Shown: in pieces, positions 41,400 through 49,943 of the stretch
How positions within the stretch are numbered: the first letter of the stretch is position 1
Layout of the letters: each line of letters opens with the position of its first letter
Assembly (NCBI RefSeq): GCF_026712245.1
Contig: NZ_JAPPUY010000002.1
Location: forward strand, 620,001 to 684,000
DNA from: Roseateles hydrophilus
Lineage (GTDB): Bacteria; Pseudomonadota; Gammaproteobacteria; Burkholderiales; Burkholderiaceae_C
Direction of reading: 5' to 3'
DNA: 64,000 bases
The notes under the pieces: generated by a model
Told to the model about the DNA's origin: nothing
What the model saw: the letters and a program-made list of their open reading frames with translations, nothing else
The model's database searches: none
Program-made: the position numbers and the translations under genes

Positions 41400-42445
41400 G
41401 CGCCCAGGACTTCCTTTTGCCAGGCGCGCGGCAGCTTCTTCACTTCCTCGGTCCACAGCTGCGGCTTCAGCGCGCGGGCGGCGGCGTACTGGGCCGCGGG
41501 CAGCAGCTTCTTCTTCACGTCGTCCGGCAGCGCGAGATGGTCCACGCGGATGGGGCGCGCGTTGCCGCGGGCGAGGTTGAGCTGGCCGGCGTCGCTGAAG
41601 ATGTACTCGCGCGCCAGGTTGCCGGCGTTGGGCCGCTTGGAATGCACGTTCAGCAGCGTCGTGTAGCCGCTGGTGATGCTGCCGTCGCTGGGGATGAACA
41701 CCTCGTAGTCGGCCGCGTTGGGCAGCTTGTCGCGGTAGCTCAGCGCGTTGAAGTCCCACAGCAGGAAGACCTCGGCCTCACCGCGCTCCATCAGCGCGGG
41801 CGAGGGGTCGGTGGCCAGCAGCTTGCGCGCCTTGGCGAGGGCGCCAAAGGCTTGCAGCGCGGGTTGCAGTTGGGTCTCGCTGCCGCCCAGTGCATGGGCG
41901 GCGGCCAGCACGGCGGCGTTGGCCTGTGCAGCGCGGCCCACGGCGCCGATCATCACGCGCGGCGCAGCGGCGAACAGCGCCTTCCAGCTGCGCGGTACCT
42001 CTTTGAGCAGTCGCTTGTTCACGGCGAAGGCGATGGTGCCGGTGTAGGCCAGCGCCCAGTGGCCGTCGGCGTCCTTGGCCCAATCGGGCACCTGCGCCCA
42101 GGTGCTGGGCTTGTAGGCGCGCGTGAGGCCGCGGGCCTTGGCGATGGGGCCGAACTCGAAGCCCACGTCGCCGAGGTCGATGCTGGCGTTGGCGCGCTCG
42201 GCGGCCATCTTGGCGATCTGCTCGGCGCTGCTCATGTCGGTGTCGGTGTGGGCCAGGCCGTGCAGGCGCTGCAGGTCGGCCCAGGTGGCGCGCCAGTTGG
42301 CCCAGTCGTCGGGCATGCCGACGCTGGTGATGCGGCCCTCGGCGCGGGCCGCGGCCGCCAGCGAGGCGGGCTGCGCGATGGCCCAAGGGGTGAGGGTGGC
42401 GCTGGCCAGGCCGGCCAGCAGGTGTCGGCGGTGCAGGGCGGTCAT
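41396..42445 (-). CDS. Periplasmic binding protein of the organophosphate-type ABC importer
   Basis: This is a 349-residue substrate-binding protein with a Tat-like leader (HRRHLLAGLASATLTPWAIAQ). The body follows the cluster of thiamine/iron/2-aminoethylphosphonate binding proteins: early ITSVGMPDDWANWRATW, TGTIAFAVNKRLLKEVPRSWKALF near the hinge, and EYIFSDAGQLNLARGNARPIR late. It captures a small solute, perhaps an organophosphate released by the neighbouring PhoD-like enzyme, and hands it to the two permeases. Both ends overlap neighbours by ATGA. Confidence 0.87.
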   Translation of the reverse strand: MTALHRRHLLAGLASATLTPWAIAQPASLAAAARAEGRITSVGMPDDWANWRATWADLQRLHGLAHTDTDMSSAEQIAKMAAERANASIDLGDVGFEFGPIAKARGLTRAYKPSTWAQVPDWAKDADGHWALAYTGTIAFAVNKRLLKEVPRSWKALFAAAPRVMIGAVGRAAQANAAVLAAAHALGGSETQLQPALQAFGALAKARKLLATDPSPALMERGEAEVFLLWDFNALSYRDKLPNAADYEVFIPSDGSITSGYTTLLNVHSKRPNAGNLAREYIFSDAGQLNLARGNARPIRVDHLALPDDVKKKLLPAAQYAAARALKPQLWTEEVKKLPRAWQKEVLGA

Positions 42446-43596
42446 GCGTGGGGCGGCAGGCGCAGTTGGTCCAGGCTCAGGCGGCGCTGCAGGCGGGTGT
42501 CGCCTTGCAGGTCGCGCACGCTGAAGTGCAGCGTGGGCACGGGGGTGGAGAAGTCGATGTCCAGCAGGCCGAAGTTGAGGCCGGCGAACACCTCGCCCAC
42601 GCGGCGGCTGTTGGGCGTGGGGATGTCCCACACCTCGGTCAGGCCGCTGGCGGTCAGATCCCACAGCGGGTAGCAGCCCGGAGCTTCCCAGCGCGACAGG
42701 TCGGCGTAGTGCATGTCACCGCTGACGACCACCAGCCCCTCCGCGCGCTTGGCGCGGATCAGCGCGGCCAGGCGCTGGCGCTCGTGCGGGAAGTTGGCCC
42801 AGCACTCCCAGCCCGTGCCTTCGGCTGCGAGCTGCACGCTGGAGACCAGCACGCGCACATCGGCCGGCTCGGCCAGGCGCTCGCCCAACCAGGCCCACTG
42901 CGTCTCGCCCAGCAGCGTGGCGGCGGGGTCGGGGTTGGGCACGTACCAGCCCTTCATCGCGCCCAGGCCCATTTTGGCCTTGGCATACATGGCGGTGTAG
43001 CCCTGCTTGAGCGTGGGGTCGATGACCGGCGCGGAGCGGTTGAAGCGCAGGTCCAGCACCAGCACCTGCACGCTGCGGCCCGCGCGTTCGATGCGGTAGG
43101 CCTCGTAGATGCCGGGGCGGCTGCGGCGCGGGGAGTCCGCGGGCTCGTTCCAGGCGTCGCAGAACAGTTGCTGCGAGAGCTGCTTGTGCGGGTACTCGGC
43201 GCCGACGTCGTCGTCGCCGTAGTCGTGGTCGTCCCAGGTGGCCAGGTGCGGCACGTCGCGGCGGAAGGCCTGCAGCGCCTCCACGCGTGCGAACTCGGCG
43301 TAGCGCTGGCGCAGCGTGGCGGCGTCGCGGGCGTCGGCGTAGAGGTTGTCGCCCAGGAACAGGAACAGGTCTGGCCGCGCAGCCCGCACCGTGGCCCAGA
43401 TGGGTTGGGGCTTGGACTGCTTGGCGCAGGAGCCGAAGGCTATGCGCAGATGTTGCAGGGCTTGCTGGTCGGCGGGCGTGGCCAGCGCCAACGGGCGTGA
43501 ACCTGGGTTCACGCCCGCCTGCGCGCCCACGCCCGCCGCCGCCAGCCCGGCGCCCAGCAGCAGCTGGCGCCGGTCGAGCAGGGCGGCGTCGGACAT
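42442..43596 (-). CDS. PhoD-like exported phosphodiesterase/alkaline phosphatase
   Basis: This is a 384-residue metallophosphoesterase. LLDRRQLLLGAGLAAAG is a Tat-type leader, as is usual for PhoD, which folds with its metals before export. The core has RIAFGSCAKQSKPQPIW, LFLFLGDNLYAD, WDDHDYGDDDVG, VVSGDMHYADLSRW and QVLVLDLRFNRS, the PhoD set of Asp, Asn and His ligands (usually calcium and iron). PhoD enzymes hydrolyse phosphomonoesters and diesters outside the cytoplasm. The start overlaps the stop of the TonB receptor gene (TGATG). It probably processes the ligand after its import by that receptor. Confidence 0.92.
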   Translation of the reverse strand: MSDAALLDRRQLLLGAGLAAAGVGAQAGVNPGSRPLALATPADQQALQHLRIAFGSCAKQSKPQPIWATVRAARPDLFLFLGDNLYADARDAATLRQRYAEFARVEALQAFRRDVPHLATWDDHDYGDDDVGAEYPHKQLSQQLFCDAWNEPADSPRRSRPGIYEAYRIERAGRSVQVLVLDLRFNRSAPVIDPTLKQGYTAMYAKAKMGLGAMKGWYVPNPDPAATLLGETQWAWLGERLAEPADVRVLVSSVQLAAEGTGWECWANFPHERQRLAALIRAKRAEGLVVVSGDMHYADLSRWEAPGCYPLWDLTASGLTEVWDIPTPNSRRVGEVFAGLNFGLLDIDFSTPVPTLHFSVRDLQGDTRLQRRLSLDQLRLPPHA

Positions 43597-45836
43597 CAGA
43601 GCTTGCCGGTGAAGGTGATGTAGACCTGGCGCGGTGCGCCCGGCAGCAGGGTCTGGCTGTCGCCGCTGTTGACGAAGCCGTTGCTGCCGATGGTGGAGAT
43701 GTACTGCTTGTCGGTCAGGTTGGTGACGCCCAGTTGCACGCTGGCTTCAGACAGCAGGCCGAGCGACTTGGCACGCACGCCGGCGCTCAGGTTGAGCAGG
43801 GTGCGACCGTCGACGGCAGCGTCGTTGAGGTAGCTGTAGTAGCGCTTGGACATGTAGTCCGCGCCCAGGCTGCCGAACCAAGTGCCGTTGTCGTAGCTGA
43901 GGATGCTCTTGACCATGCGGTCCGGGGCATCCACCACGTGCTTGCCGGCCGTGGCGACGGTGGTGGTCTGGTTGCTGGCGTTCTTGCTGACGACGTCGTC
44001 CTGGTAGGTGGACTTGCTCAGGCTCAGGCTGTTGTACCAGCTCAGGCCGGGCATCAGGCGCAGCGACAGGGCGCCCTCCAGGCCCTTGGTGCGCACGCCG
44101 CCGACGTTGCTCAGCACGGTGGGGTTGCCCTGGATGCCGGAGCCTTGCGTCACGCCCAGCAGGCGGTCCTTGAAGTCGACGACGTAGGCCGTGACGGCGG
44201 CCTCGTACAGCTTGGAGGTGGTGCGCCAGCCGCCTTCGAGGTTGGTGGACGTCTCGGGGCGCAGCGAGCCCTTGATGGCGTCGAAGCCGGCCTGCGTGGT
44301 GGCGAACGGCGTCGTGCCGGTGGCCGCACCCTGGTAGGCACGCATGTTCTTGGACACGCTGGCAAACAGCTCATCCGTGCGGCTGAGCTGGTAGTTCAAG
44401 CCCAGCTGCGGCAGGAAGGACTTCTTGGCGGTGATGCTGCCCGCCGGGCCGCTGCCGACCTGGCGCTCCGCATCGATGCTGGCGCGCAGCGACTTGAAGC
44501 CGGCGCCCAGCGTCAGGCCCTGGGCGATCTCGATGGTGTCAGACAGCGAGAACTGGTCAGTCTTGGTGTTGAAGGCGTACTGCCACTGCGTGAAGAACGG
44601 GTTGCTCGGGAACACGTAGGGGCTGGGCACGGCGTTCTGCGTCGTGGCGTAGAAGCGGCGGGCCTGGTCGAAGTCGTTGTTCTCGTGCCAGAACGAGGCG
44701 CGCAGCTGGTGGCCGGCGATGTCGTACTCCAGCGTGGCGCTCAGGCCGGCGCGCTGGATGGCGTACTCGGTGGTGCGCAGCGCCACGGGTGTGCCGTCGG
44801 GCGAGGTGGTGTAGGGCGTGAACCACAGGCCGCGGCCGTCGTTCTTGTGGTGGTAGACGGTGGTCTTGAGGGCCAGGTTGTCGGCCAGCTTGGCGTCCAG
44901 CGTGGCGCCGGCCAGCGTGTCCTTGCGCAGGCCCGAGCCGGCGTAGTAAGCGTCATCGCACTGGGCGACGTAGGTGCTGCCGTTGTTGCCGCACAGCGTG
45001 TTGGAGGCCTTCACGGCAGCCGCGAAGTTGGGGAAGAAGTTGTCCCACTGGTAGCCCAGGCGCTGGAGCATTTCCTTGGACATGTCCTGGTAGTCCACCT
45101 CGCGGCGGTTGGACGTGTTGATGAAGGCGGCCAGACGGTGGGCGCCGAAGTTCTTCACGTACTTCAGGTTGAACTGGTCCTGGCGCTGTTCGCCTTCGCC
45201 ACGCCACTTGTCCGCTTCCTGGCGGGTCAGGCTGGCGTAGATGGCGCCGAACTCCGACTGCCCGCTGTCCAGGCGCACGAAGGTGCGGCTGTTCTTCTCG
45301 CTGCCCAGGGTCTGCGAGACCTGCAGGCCTTGCTTCTTGGCCGGGTCGGCCGAGAAGAACTGCAGCGTGCCGCCGAGGTTGCTGGAGGAGGGCGTGTCCA
45401 GCGAGCCGGTGCCCTGCGACAGGTCGGCGCGGGCCACGTTCTCGCTGCTGATGGCGCGGCTGATGTGCAGGCCGTTGAGGTTGCCGTAGCTCATGTCGCC
45501 CAGCGGCACGCCGTCCAGCGTGAAGCCGAGCTGGTTCTGCGAGAAGGCGCGCACCGTGAAGCGGGCGGACCACTCGTAGTTGCCCAGCGGGTCGGCCGAC
45601 TGGAAGTTCACGCCGGGCAGGCGCGACACGGTGGCCAGCGGGCTCTGGCCAGCGGCAGCGGCGGCCTCGAAGTCGGCCTTGGTCAGGCCTTGCACCGAGC
45701 GAATCTGGCCGCGGCCCAGCGTCACGGTGACGCGTTCGAGCTCGGTGGTTTCCGTGGTCTGGGCCTGGGCGGGCAGCACGAAGGCCAGGCTGAGCAGGGC
45801 GGCCAGGGGAGTGAGAGCGTGGACAGCAGATCGCAT
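43596..45836 (-). CDS. TonB-dependent receptor of the organophosphate operon
   Basis: This is a 746-residue outer-membrane receptor with a signal peptide ending at AQAQ (about residue 26), a TonB-box-like LERVTVTLGRG, a plug with SRLPGVNFQSADPLGNYEWSA and the LDGVPLGDM motif, and a 22-strand barrel. It differs clearly in length and plug sequence from the two glycan-locus receptors in this window. It leads an operon of two phosphoesterases and an ABC importer, so the ligand is likely a phosphorus-containing compound such as a glycerophosphodiester, inositol phosphate or nucleotide; this is inference. No good ribosome site is seen before ATG 45836. Confidence 0.9.
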   Translation of the reverse strand: MRSAVHALTPLAALLSLAFVLPAQAQTTETTELERVTVTLGRGQIRSVQGLTKADFEAAAAAGQSPLATVSRLPGVNFQSADPLGNYEWSARFTVRAFSQNQLGFTLDGVPLGDMSYGNLNGLHISRAISSENVARADLSQGTGSLDTPSSSNLGGTLQFFSADPAKKQGLQVSQTLGSEKNSRTFVRLDSGQSEFGAIYASLTRQEADKWRGEGEQRQDQFNLKYVKNFGAHRLAAFINTSNRREVDYQDMSKEMLQRLGYQWDNFFPNFAAAVKASNTLCGNNGSTYVAQCDDAYYAGSGLRKDTLAGATLDAKLADNLALKTTVYHHKNDGRGLWFTPYTTSPDGTPVALRTTEYAIQRAGLSATLEYDIAGHQLRASFWHENNDFDQARRFYATTQNAVPSPYVFPSNPFFTQWQYAFNTKTDQFSLSDTIEIAQGLTLGAGFKSLRASIDAERQVGSGPAGSITAKKSFLPQLGLNYQLSRTDELFASVSKNMRAYQGAATGTTPFATTQAGFDAIKGSLRPETSTNLEGGWRTTSKLYEAAVTAYVVDFKDRLLGVTQGSGIQGNPTVLSNVGGVRTKGLEGALSLRLMPGLSWYNSLSLSKSTYQDDVVSKNASNQTTTVATAGKHVVDAPDRMVKSILSYDNGTWFGSLGADYMSKRYYSYLNDAAVDGRTLLNLSAGVRAKSLGLLSEASVQLGVTNLTDKQYISTIGSNGFVNSGDSQTLLPGAPRQVYITFTGKL

Positions 45837-45903
45837 GGAGGGGTGAGCGCGGGGCGCGTGTGGAGTCGGGAGAAATCGGCCGCGGCGCGTGCCGGGGCCG
45901 GTG

Positions 45904-45958
45904 TTGTGACGGGCCGCAATGTCACAAAAATCCACGACAGTTCTGCGACAAATCCACG
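45904..45958. promoter_or_regulatory. Operator-like dyad and direct repeats between receptor and DeoR-type genes
   Basis: TTGTGAC (45904-45910), ten bases, GTCACAA (45921-45927) is a perfect 7-bp dyad. AAATCCACG then occurs twice at 45928-45936 and 45950-45958, exactly 22 bases apart, about two DNA turns. Direct repeats on one helix face are common for DeoR/GlpR-family binding. They occupy the 229-base divergent gap, so they could control both the operon and the regulator. Confidence 0.5.
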
Positions 45959-46065
45959 TCTGCGGCTTGCCGTCCACAGAACTCCAAAAAGAACCTCGCA
46001 TTCACACAGGCGCCACACAGGGGCGTTCCACTCAGGCGCATTCCCGCTATTTCCTAACGCCCTGC

Positions 46066-46851
46066 ATGTGGGTTGCCGAACGCCACCGCCGCATCCTTGA
46101 TCTGCTGCAGACGCACCAGGGCCTCACCACGGATCGGCTGGCGCAGGCGCTGGGCGTGTCCAAGGAAACCGTGCGGCGCGACCTGATCGAGCTGGCGCGC
46201 CTGGGGCAGTTGGCGCGCGTGCATGGCGGCGCCGTGCCGTCCGGGGTGCCCCCGGAGCCCGCCTATCGCGACCGCACCGGCCTGCAGCAGGTGCAAAAGC
46301 GCGAGATCGCCCGGCTGGCGGCGGCCTTGGTGGAACCGGGGCAGGCCTGCTTCCTGGATGCGGGCTCCACGACCTTGGCGCTGGCGGAGGCGCTCGCTGC
46401 GCGCGACGGCGTCATCGTGATCACCAACTCGCTGGACGCGGCGCGCGTGCTGTCGCGCAACGCGGGCCTGGAGGTGAGGCTGCTCGGCGGGCGGCTGGAG
46501 ACCGACGTGCCCGCGACCTGCGGCGAGCAGACGGTGGCCGAGATCGGCCGCCTGGCGGTGGACTGGGCCATGGTATCGCCCGTCGGTGTCGATGCCGCCA
46601 GTGGCGCGATGGACTATCTGTGGAGCGAGGCCACGGTGGCGCGGGCCATGCTGAGCCGGGCGCGTCAGCGCGTGGTGCTCGCGGATTCCAGCAAGCTGGG
46701 CCAGGCCAGCCGCATCCAGATCTGTGCGGTGGCCGACGTGGATGTGCTGGTGACCGACGGCCAGGCAGATGCTGGCTTGCTGGCGGTGTTGAAGGCGGCA
46801 GGCGTCAAGCGGGTGCTGACGCCGTCATCGGCCGCCGGGGTGCTCGCGTGA
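46066..46851 (+). CDS. DeoR/GlpR-family transcriptional regulator
   Basis: This is a 261-residue regulator. AERHRRILDLLQTHQGLTTDRLAQALGVSKETVRRDLIELARLG is the N-terminal DeoR helix-turn-helix. The C-terminal DeoRC sensor domain includes LDAGSTTLALAEAL and VLADSSKLGQ, and family members bind phosphorylated sugars or glycerol 3-phosphate there. It diverges from the receptor-phosphoesterase operon, which it probably represses until a phosphorylated metabolite accumulates. ATG 46066 matches the usual start of the family; no upstream Met alternative is credible and no clear ribosome site is visible. Confidence 0.9.
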   Translation: MWVAERHRRILDLLQTHQGLTTDRLAQALGVSKETVRRDLIELARLGQLARVHGGAVPSGVPPEPAYRDRTGLQQVQKREIARLAAALVEPGQACFLDAGSTTLALAEALAARDGVIVITNSLDAARVLSRNAGLEVRLLGGRLETDVPATCGEQTVAEIGRLAVDWAMVSPVGVDAASGAMDYLWSEATVARAMLSRARQRVVLADSSKLGQASRIQICAVADVDVLVTDGQADAGLLAVLKAAGVKRVLTPSSAAGVLA

Positions 46852-46862
46852 TCGCAAGGCTC

Positions 46863-46907
46863 GGCCGGCGCTGAAGGCCGGCCCGGTGCGCCCCGCCGCA
46901 GGCGGGG
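46863..46907. terminator. Twin hairpins between convergent regulator and small gene
   Basis: GGCCGGC/GCCGGCC (46863-46869 with 46877-46883) and CCCCGCC/GGCGGGG (46891-46897 with 46901-46907) form two neighbouring GC stems. They lie between the convergent DeoR-type gene and the 34-residue peptide gene. No T-run is present, so a bidirectional, probably weak terminator is suggested. Confidence 0.45.
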
Positions 46908-46917
46908 GCGGCTGGCG

Positions 46918-47022
46918 TCAGACGCCGATGGCGTTGGCGGCCGCGCGGCGGCTCATGAAATCGCCGAATTGGGCCACCAGGGCCACGGCGGAGAAGGCCA
47001 GCGTGATGAAGAGCAGTTCCAT
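46918..47022 (-). CDS. 34-residue predicted membrane peptide
   Basis: A short frame encodes MELLFITLAFSAVALVAQFG followed by a basic Arg pair and a small-residue tail, that is, one transmembrane helix with a positively charged end that should stay in the cytoplasm. A purine-rich AAGGGAAAAG site precedes the ATG at a fitting distance, and a -35/-10 pair lies 35-62 bases upstream. These features support a real gene of the small membrane protein type. I do not recognise a family. Its partner and role are unknown, and loss of the frame in relatives would argue against it. Confidence 0.55.
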   Translation of the reverse strand: MELLFITLAFSAVALVAQFGDFMSRRAAANAIGV

Positions 47023-47056
47023 TTCTTTTCCCTTTGCATGTCGTTGATGTGCGATC

Positions 47057-47084
47057 AGTGTAAGGGTTTTCACCATGATTGCAA
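47057..47084 (-). promoter_or_regulatory. Predicted promoter of the small membrane peptide gene
   Basis: On the minus strand TTGCAA (47079-47084), a 16-base spacer and TACACT (47057-47062) form a moderate sigma-70 promoter (4/6 matches each). The whole gap 47023-47243 is rich in A+T for this genome. No equally good plus-strand promoter for dgoD was found, though TGCCAACT occurs twice (47149 and 47187). Confidence 0.45.
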
Positions 47085-47243
47085 GGGTTAACCCCAGTGT
47101 TTGTGCTTGCAATACGGGTGTCACACGCCGTCCGACCGCTTGCCGACATGCCAACTGCATATAGGTCCAGCGAATAAAACGATATTTGCCAACTAGCTGC
47201 CCCTCCTAAGCTCACGGCCGTTCTGAAAACATGCCTTGAGCCC

Positions 47244-48392
47244 ATGCGAATCACGAAGCTGACGACCTATCGCGTCCCGCCGCGGTGGATGTTCCTGAAG
47301 ATCGAGACCGACGAAGGCGTCGTCGGCTGGGGCGAGCCGGTCCTGGAGGGGCGCGCGCGCACCGTCGAGGCCGCCGTGCACGAACTGTCGGAGTACCTGG
47401 TGGGCCAGGACCCGTCCCGCATCAACGACCTGTGGCAGGTCATGTACCGCGCCGGCTTCTACCGCGGCGGCCCCATCCTGATGAGCGCCATCGCCGGCAT
47501 CGACCAGGCGCTGTGGGACATCAAGGGCAAGGTGCTGGGCGCGCCGGTCTATGAGCTGCTGGGCGGCCTCGTGCGCGACAAGATGAAGGTGTACTCCTGG
47601 GTTGGCGGAGACCGCCCGGCGGACATCATTCGTGACATCAAGCGCCTGCGCGAAGGTGGCTTCGACACGTTCAAGATGAACGGCACCGAGGAGCTCGGCA
47701 TCGTCGACAGCGCCCGCAAGGTGGACGAGGCCGTGGCCCGCATTGCCGAGATCCGCGAGGCTTTCGGCCATGACATCGAGTTCGGCATCGACTTCCACGG
47801 CCGCGTGGCCGCGCCGATGGCCAAGCCACTGCTGAAGGCGCTGGAGCCCTACCGCCCGCTGTTCGTCGAGGAGCCCGTGCTGGCCGAGCAGGCCGAGTAC
47901 TACCCGCGTCTGGCCGAGCAGACCGCCATTCCGCTGGCGGCCGGCGAACGCATGTTCTCGCGCTTCGATTTCAAGCGCGTGTTCCAGGCCGGCGGCATCG
48001 CCATCGTGCAGCCCGACCTGTCGCACGCCGGCGGCATTACCGAGTGCTTCAAGATCGCCGGCATGGCCGAGGCGCACGACGTGGCCTTCGCGCCGCATTG
48101 CCCGCTGGGCCCGGTGGCGCTGGCGTCCTGCCTGGCGGTGGACTTCGTGTCTCACAACGCCGTGCTGCAGGAGCAGAGCATGGGCATCCACTACAACCAG
48201 GGCGCCGAGCTGCTGGACTTCGTCAAGAACAAGGACGACTTCCGCATCGAGGACGGCTTCATCAACCCGCTGCGCAAGCCGGGTCTGGGCGTCGAGATCG
48301 ACGAGGAGCGCGTCATCGAGGCGAGCAAGAACCCGCCCGACTGGCGCAACCCCGTGTGGCGCCACGCCGACGGCTCCGTGGCCGAGTGGTGA
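47244..48392 (+). CDS. dgoD: D-galactonate dehydratase
   Basis: This is a 382-residue enolase-superfamily enzyme converting D-galactonate to 2-keto-3-deoxygalactonate. [25 protein letters not shown] begins the capping domain. The barrel holds GIDFHGRV (Asp ligand and His), FVEEPVL (Glu ligand), GERMFSR (third Glu) and [13 protein letters not shown] (catalytic His). This is the DgoD set, with length equal to the E. coli enzyme. It is the first gene of a long plus-strand galactan operon and is followed immediately by dgoK through a TGATG overlap. Confidence 0.96.
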   Translation: MRITKLTTYRVPPRWMFLKIETDEGVVGWGEPVLEGRARTVEAAVHELSEYLVGQDPSRINDLWQVMYRAGFYRGGPILMSAIAGIDQALWDIKGKVLGAPVYELLGGLVRDKMKVYSWVGGDRPADIIRDIKRLREGGFDTFKMNGTEELGIVDSARKVDEAVARIAEIREAFGHDIEFGIDFHGRVAAPMAKPLLKALEPYRPLFVEEPVLAEQAEYYPRLAEQTAIPLAAGERMFSRFDFKRVFQAGGIAIVQPDLSHAGGITECFKIAGMAEAHDVAFAPHCPLGPVALASCLAVDFVSHNAVLQEQSMGIHYNQGAELLDFVKNKDDFRIEDGFINPLRKPGLGVEIDEERVIEASKNPPDWRNPVWRHADGSVAEW

Positions 48393-49294
48393 TGAGCGCA
48401 GCTCGTCTGATCGCACTCGACTGGGGCAGCACGCGGCTGCGTGCCTTCCTGCTGGCCGATGGCGGCGAGGTGCTGGCGACGCGCCAGTCCAACGACGGTG
48501 CGGCCACGCTGAGCGGTGATGACGCCTACGCCGCGGCGCTGGCCGCGCTGGTGGGCGACTGGCGCGCCGATCATCCCGGCATCCCGCTGCTGGCCTGCGG
48601 CATGGTGGGCAGCCAGTACGGCTGGTGCGAGGCGCCCTATGTGCGTTGCCCGGCCGACGCGGCGGGGCTGGCGGCGCAACTGCTGAAGCTGGACAGCCAG
48701 CTCAGCATCGTGCCCGGCCTCGTCGACGACGCGGCCCAGCCCGACGTCATGCGCGGCGAGGAGACGCAGATCGTCGGCGCGCTGGCGCTGCATCCGGAGC
48801 TGGCGGAAGACGCCTGGCTGGTGCTGCCCGGCACGCATTCCAAGTGGGCGCGCGTGAAGGCCGGCTGCGTGACGGGCTTTGCCACGCACATGACCGGCGA
48901 GCTGTTCGCGCTGCTGCGCCAACACTCGGTGCTGAACCGCCTGATGCCTGCCGATGGCAGTTCGCCAGCCTCGCCTGAGGCCTTCCTGAAGGGCGTGGAC
49001 GCCGCCCAGCAGCCGGGCGGTCTTGGCCACCAGCTGTTCGCCGTGCGCACGCTGGGCCTGTTCAAGCAGCTGTCTGCCGAACAGCTGCCCGACTACCTCT
49101 CCGGCCTGCTGATCGGCCACGAACTGGCCAGTGAGCTGAACGGCGCGCAGACGCGCGTGGCGCTCATCGGCGACCCCGCGCTGTGCGCCCGCTACGCGCA
49201 GGCGCTCACGCACCTGGGCCAGCCCGCGCCTCTGCTGCTGGACAACACCGCGCCGGCCGGCCTGTGGGCGCTGGCGCAAACGATGAATTTCTGA
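48392..49294 (+). CDS. dgoK: 2-Dehydro-3-deoxygalactonokinase
   Basis: This is a 300-residue sugar-acid kinase phosphorylating 2-keto-3-deoxygalactonate at O6 with ATP. The actin-like fold shows LIALDWGSTRLRAFLL (phosphate 1), ACGMVGSQYGW, MRGEETQIVGAL and VLPGTHSKWARV, all typical of DgoK. Start and stop are tightly packed between dgoD (TGATG) and dgoA (six bases). The order dgoD-dgoK-dgoA gives the lower half of the De Ley-Doudoroff pathway. Confidence 0.95.
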   Translation: MSAARLIALDWGSTRLRAFLLADGGEVLATRQSNDGAATLSGDDAYAAALAALVGDWRADHPGIPLLACGMVGSQYGWCEAPYVRCPADAAGLAAQLLKLDSQLSIVPGLVDDAAQPDVMRGEETQIVGALALHPELAEDAWLVLPGTHSKWARVKAGCVTGFATHMTGELFALLRQHSVLNRLMPADGSSPASPEAFLKGVDAAQQPGGLGHQLFAVRTLGLFKQLSAEQLPDYLSGLLIGHELASELNGAQTRVALIGDPALCARYAQALTHLGQPAPLLLDNTAPAGLWALAQTMNF

Positions 49295-49300
49295 ACCGAC

Positions 49301-49918
49301 ATGCTCGAAGCCGCCCTGCAACACCTGCCCCTCGTCGCCATCCTGCGCGGCGTCAAGCCCGAGGAGGTGGAGGCCATCGCTGACGCCGTCTATGCCGAGG
49401 GCTTTCGCGTCATCGAGGTGCCGCTGAACTCGCCCGACGCGCTGGACTCCATCGCGCGCCTGGCGCGCCGCATGCCGGCGGATGCCGTCGTCGGCGCCGG
49501 CACCGTGCTGAGCGTGCAGGCTGTGGCCGACGTGCAGGCCGCGGGCGGCCGCGTCATCGTCATGCCGCATGCGGACGTGGAGGTCATCCGCGCCGCCAAG
49601 GCGCGTAGCCTGTTCTGCGTGCCCGGCGCGGCGACGCCGACGGAGGCCTTCGCCGCCGTCAACGCCGGGGCCGATGCCGTCAAGCTGTTCCCGGCCGAGC
49701 TCATCACGCCCACCATCGTGAAGGCCATGCGCGCCGTGCTGCCCAAGGCCTTGAAGCTGCTGCCCGTGGGCGGCATCACGCCGGACAACATGAGCCCTTA
49801 CGTCAAGGCTGGCGCGGCCGGCTTCGGGCTGGGCTCGGCGCTGTACAGCCCGGGCCTCACGGCGGCCGAAGTCGGCCAGCGCGCACGTGCCTTCGTGGCC
49901 GGCTGGCGCGCGCTCTAA
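49301..49918 (+). CDS. dgoA: 2-Dehydro-3-deoxy-6-phosphogalactonate aldolase
   Basis: This is a 205-residue class I aldolase splitting KDPGal into pyruvate and glyceraldehyde 3-phosphate. LVAILRGVKPEE, Glu39 in RVIEVPLNSP, GAGTVLS, CVPGAATPTEA and the Schiff-base Lys128 in DAVKLFPAE follow the KDPG/KDPGal aldolase family. The EVPLNSP form rather than the KDPG-type motif, plus the linked dgoD and dgoK, favours the galactonate enzyme. The domain is single; some enterobacterial DgoA annotations are fused with DgoD, which is not the case here. Confidence 0.95.
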   Translation: MLEAALQHLPLVAILRGVKPEEVEAIADAVYAEGFRVIEVPLNSPDALDSIARLARRMPADAVVGAGTVLSVQAVADVQAAGGRVIVMPHADVEVIRAAKARSLFCVPGAATPTEAFAAVNAGADAVKLFPAELITPTIVKAMRAVLPKALKLLPVGGITPDNMSPYVKAGAAGFGLGSALYSPGLTAAEVGQRARAFVAGWRAL

Positions 49919-49943
49919 GAACAGAACACCCCCCGGAGACATC

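Noticed and set aside
45904-45927. Possible CRP site (TGTGA...TCACA)
   Set aside because: The arms are separated by 12 bases instead of the 6 required for CRP; kept only as a generic dyad.
46918-47160. 80-codon version of the small membrane peptide frame
   Set aside because: The extra 46 codons include the predicted promoter and lack a ribosome site; the 34-residue form begins after a good site.
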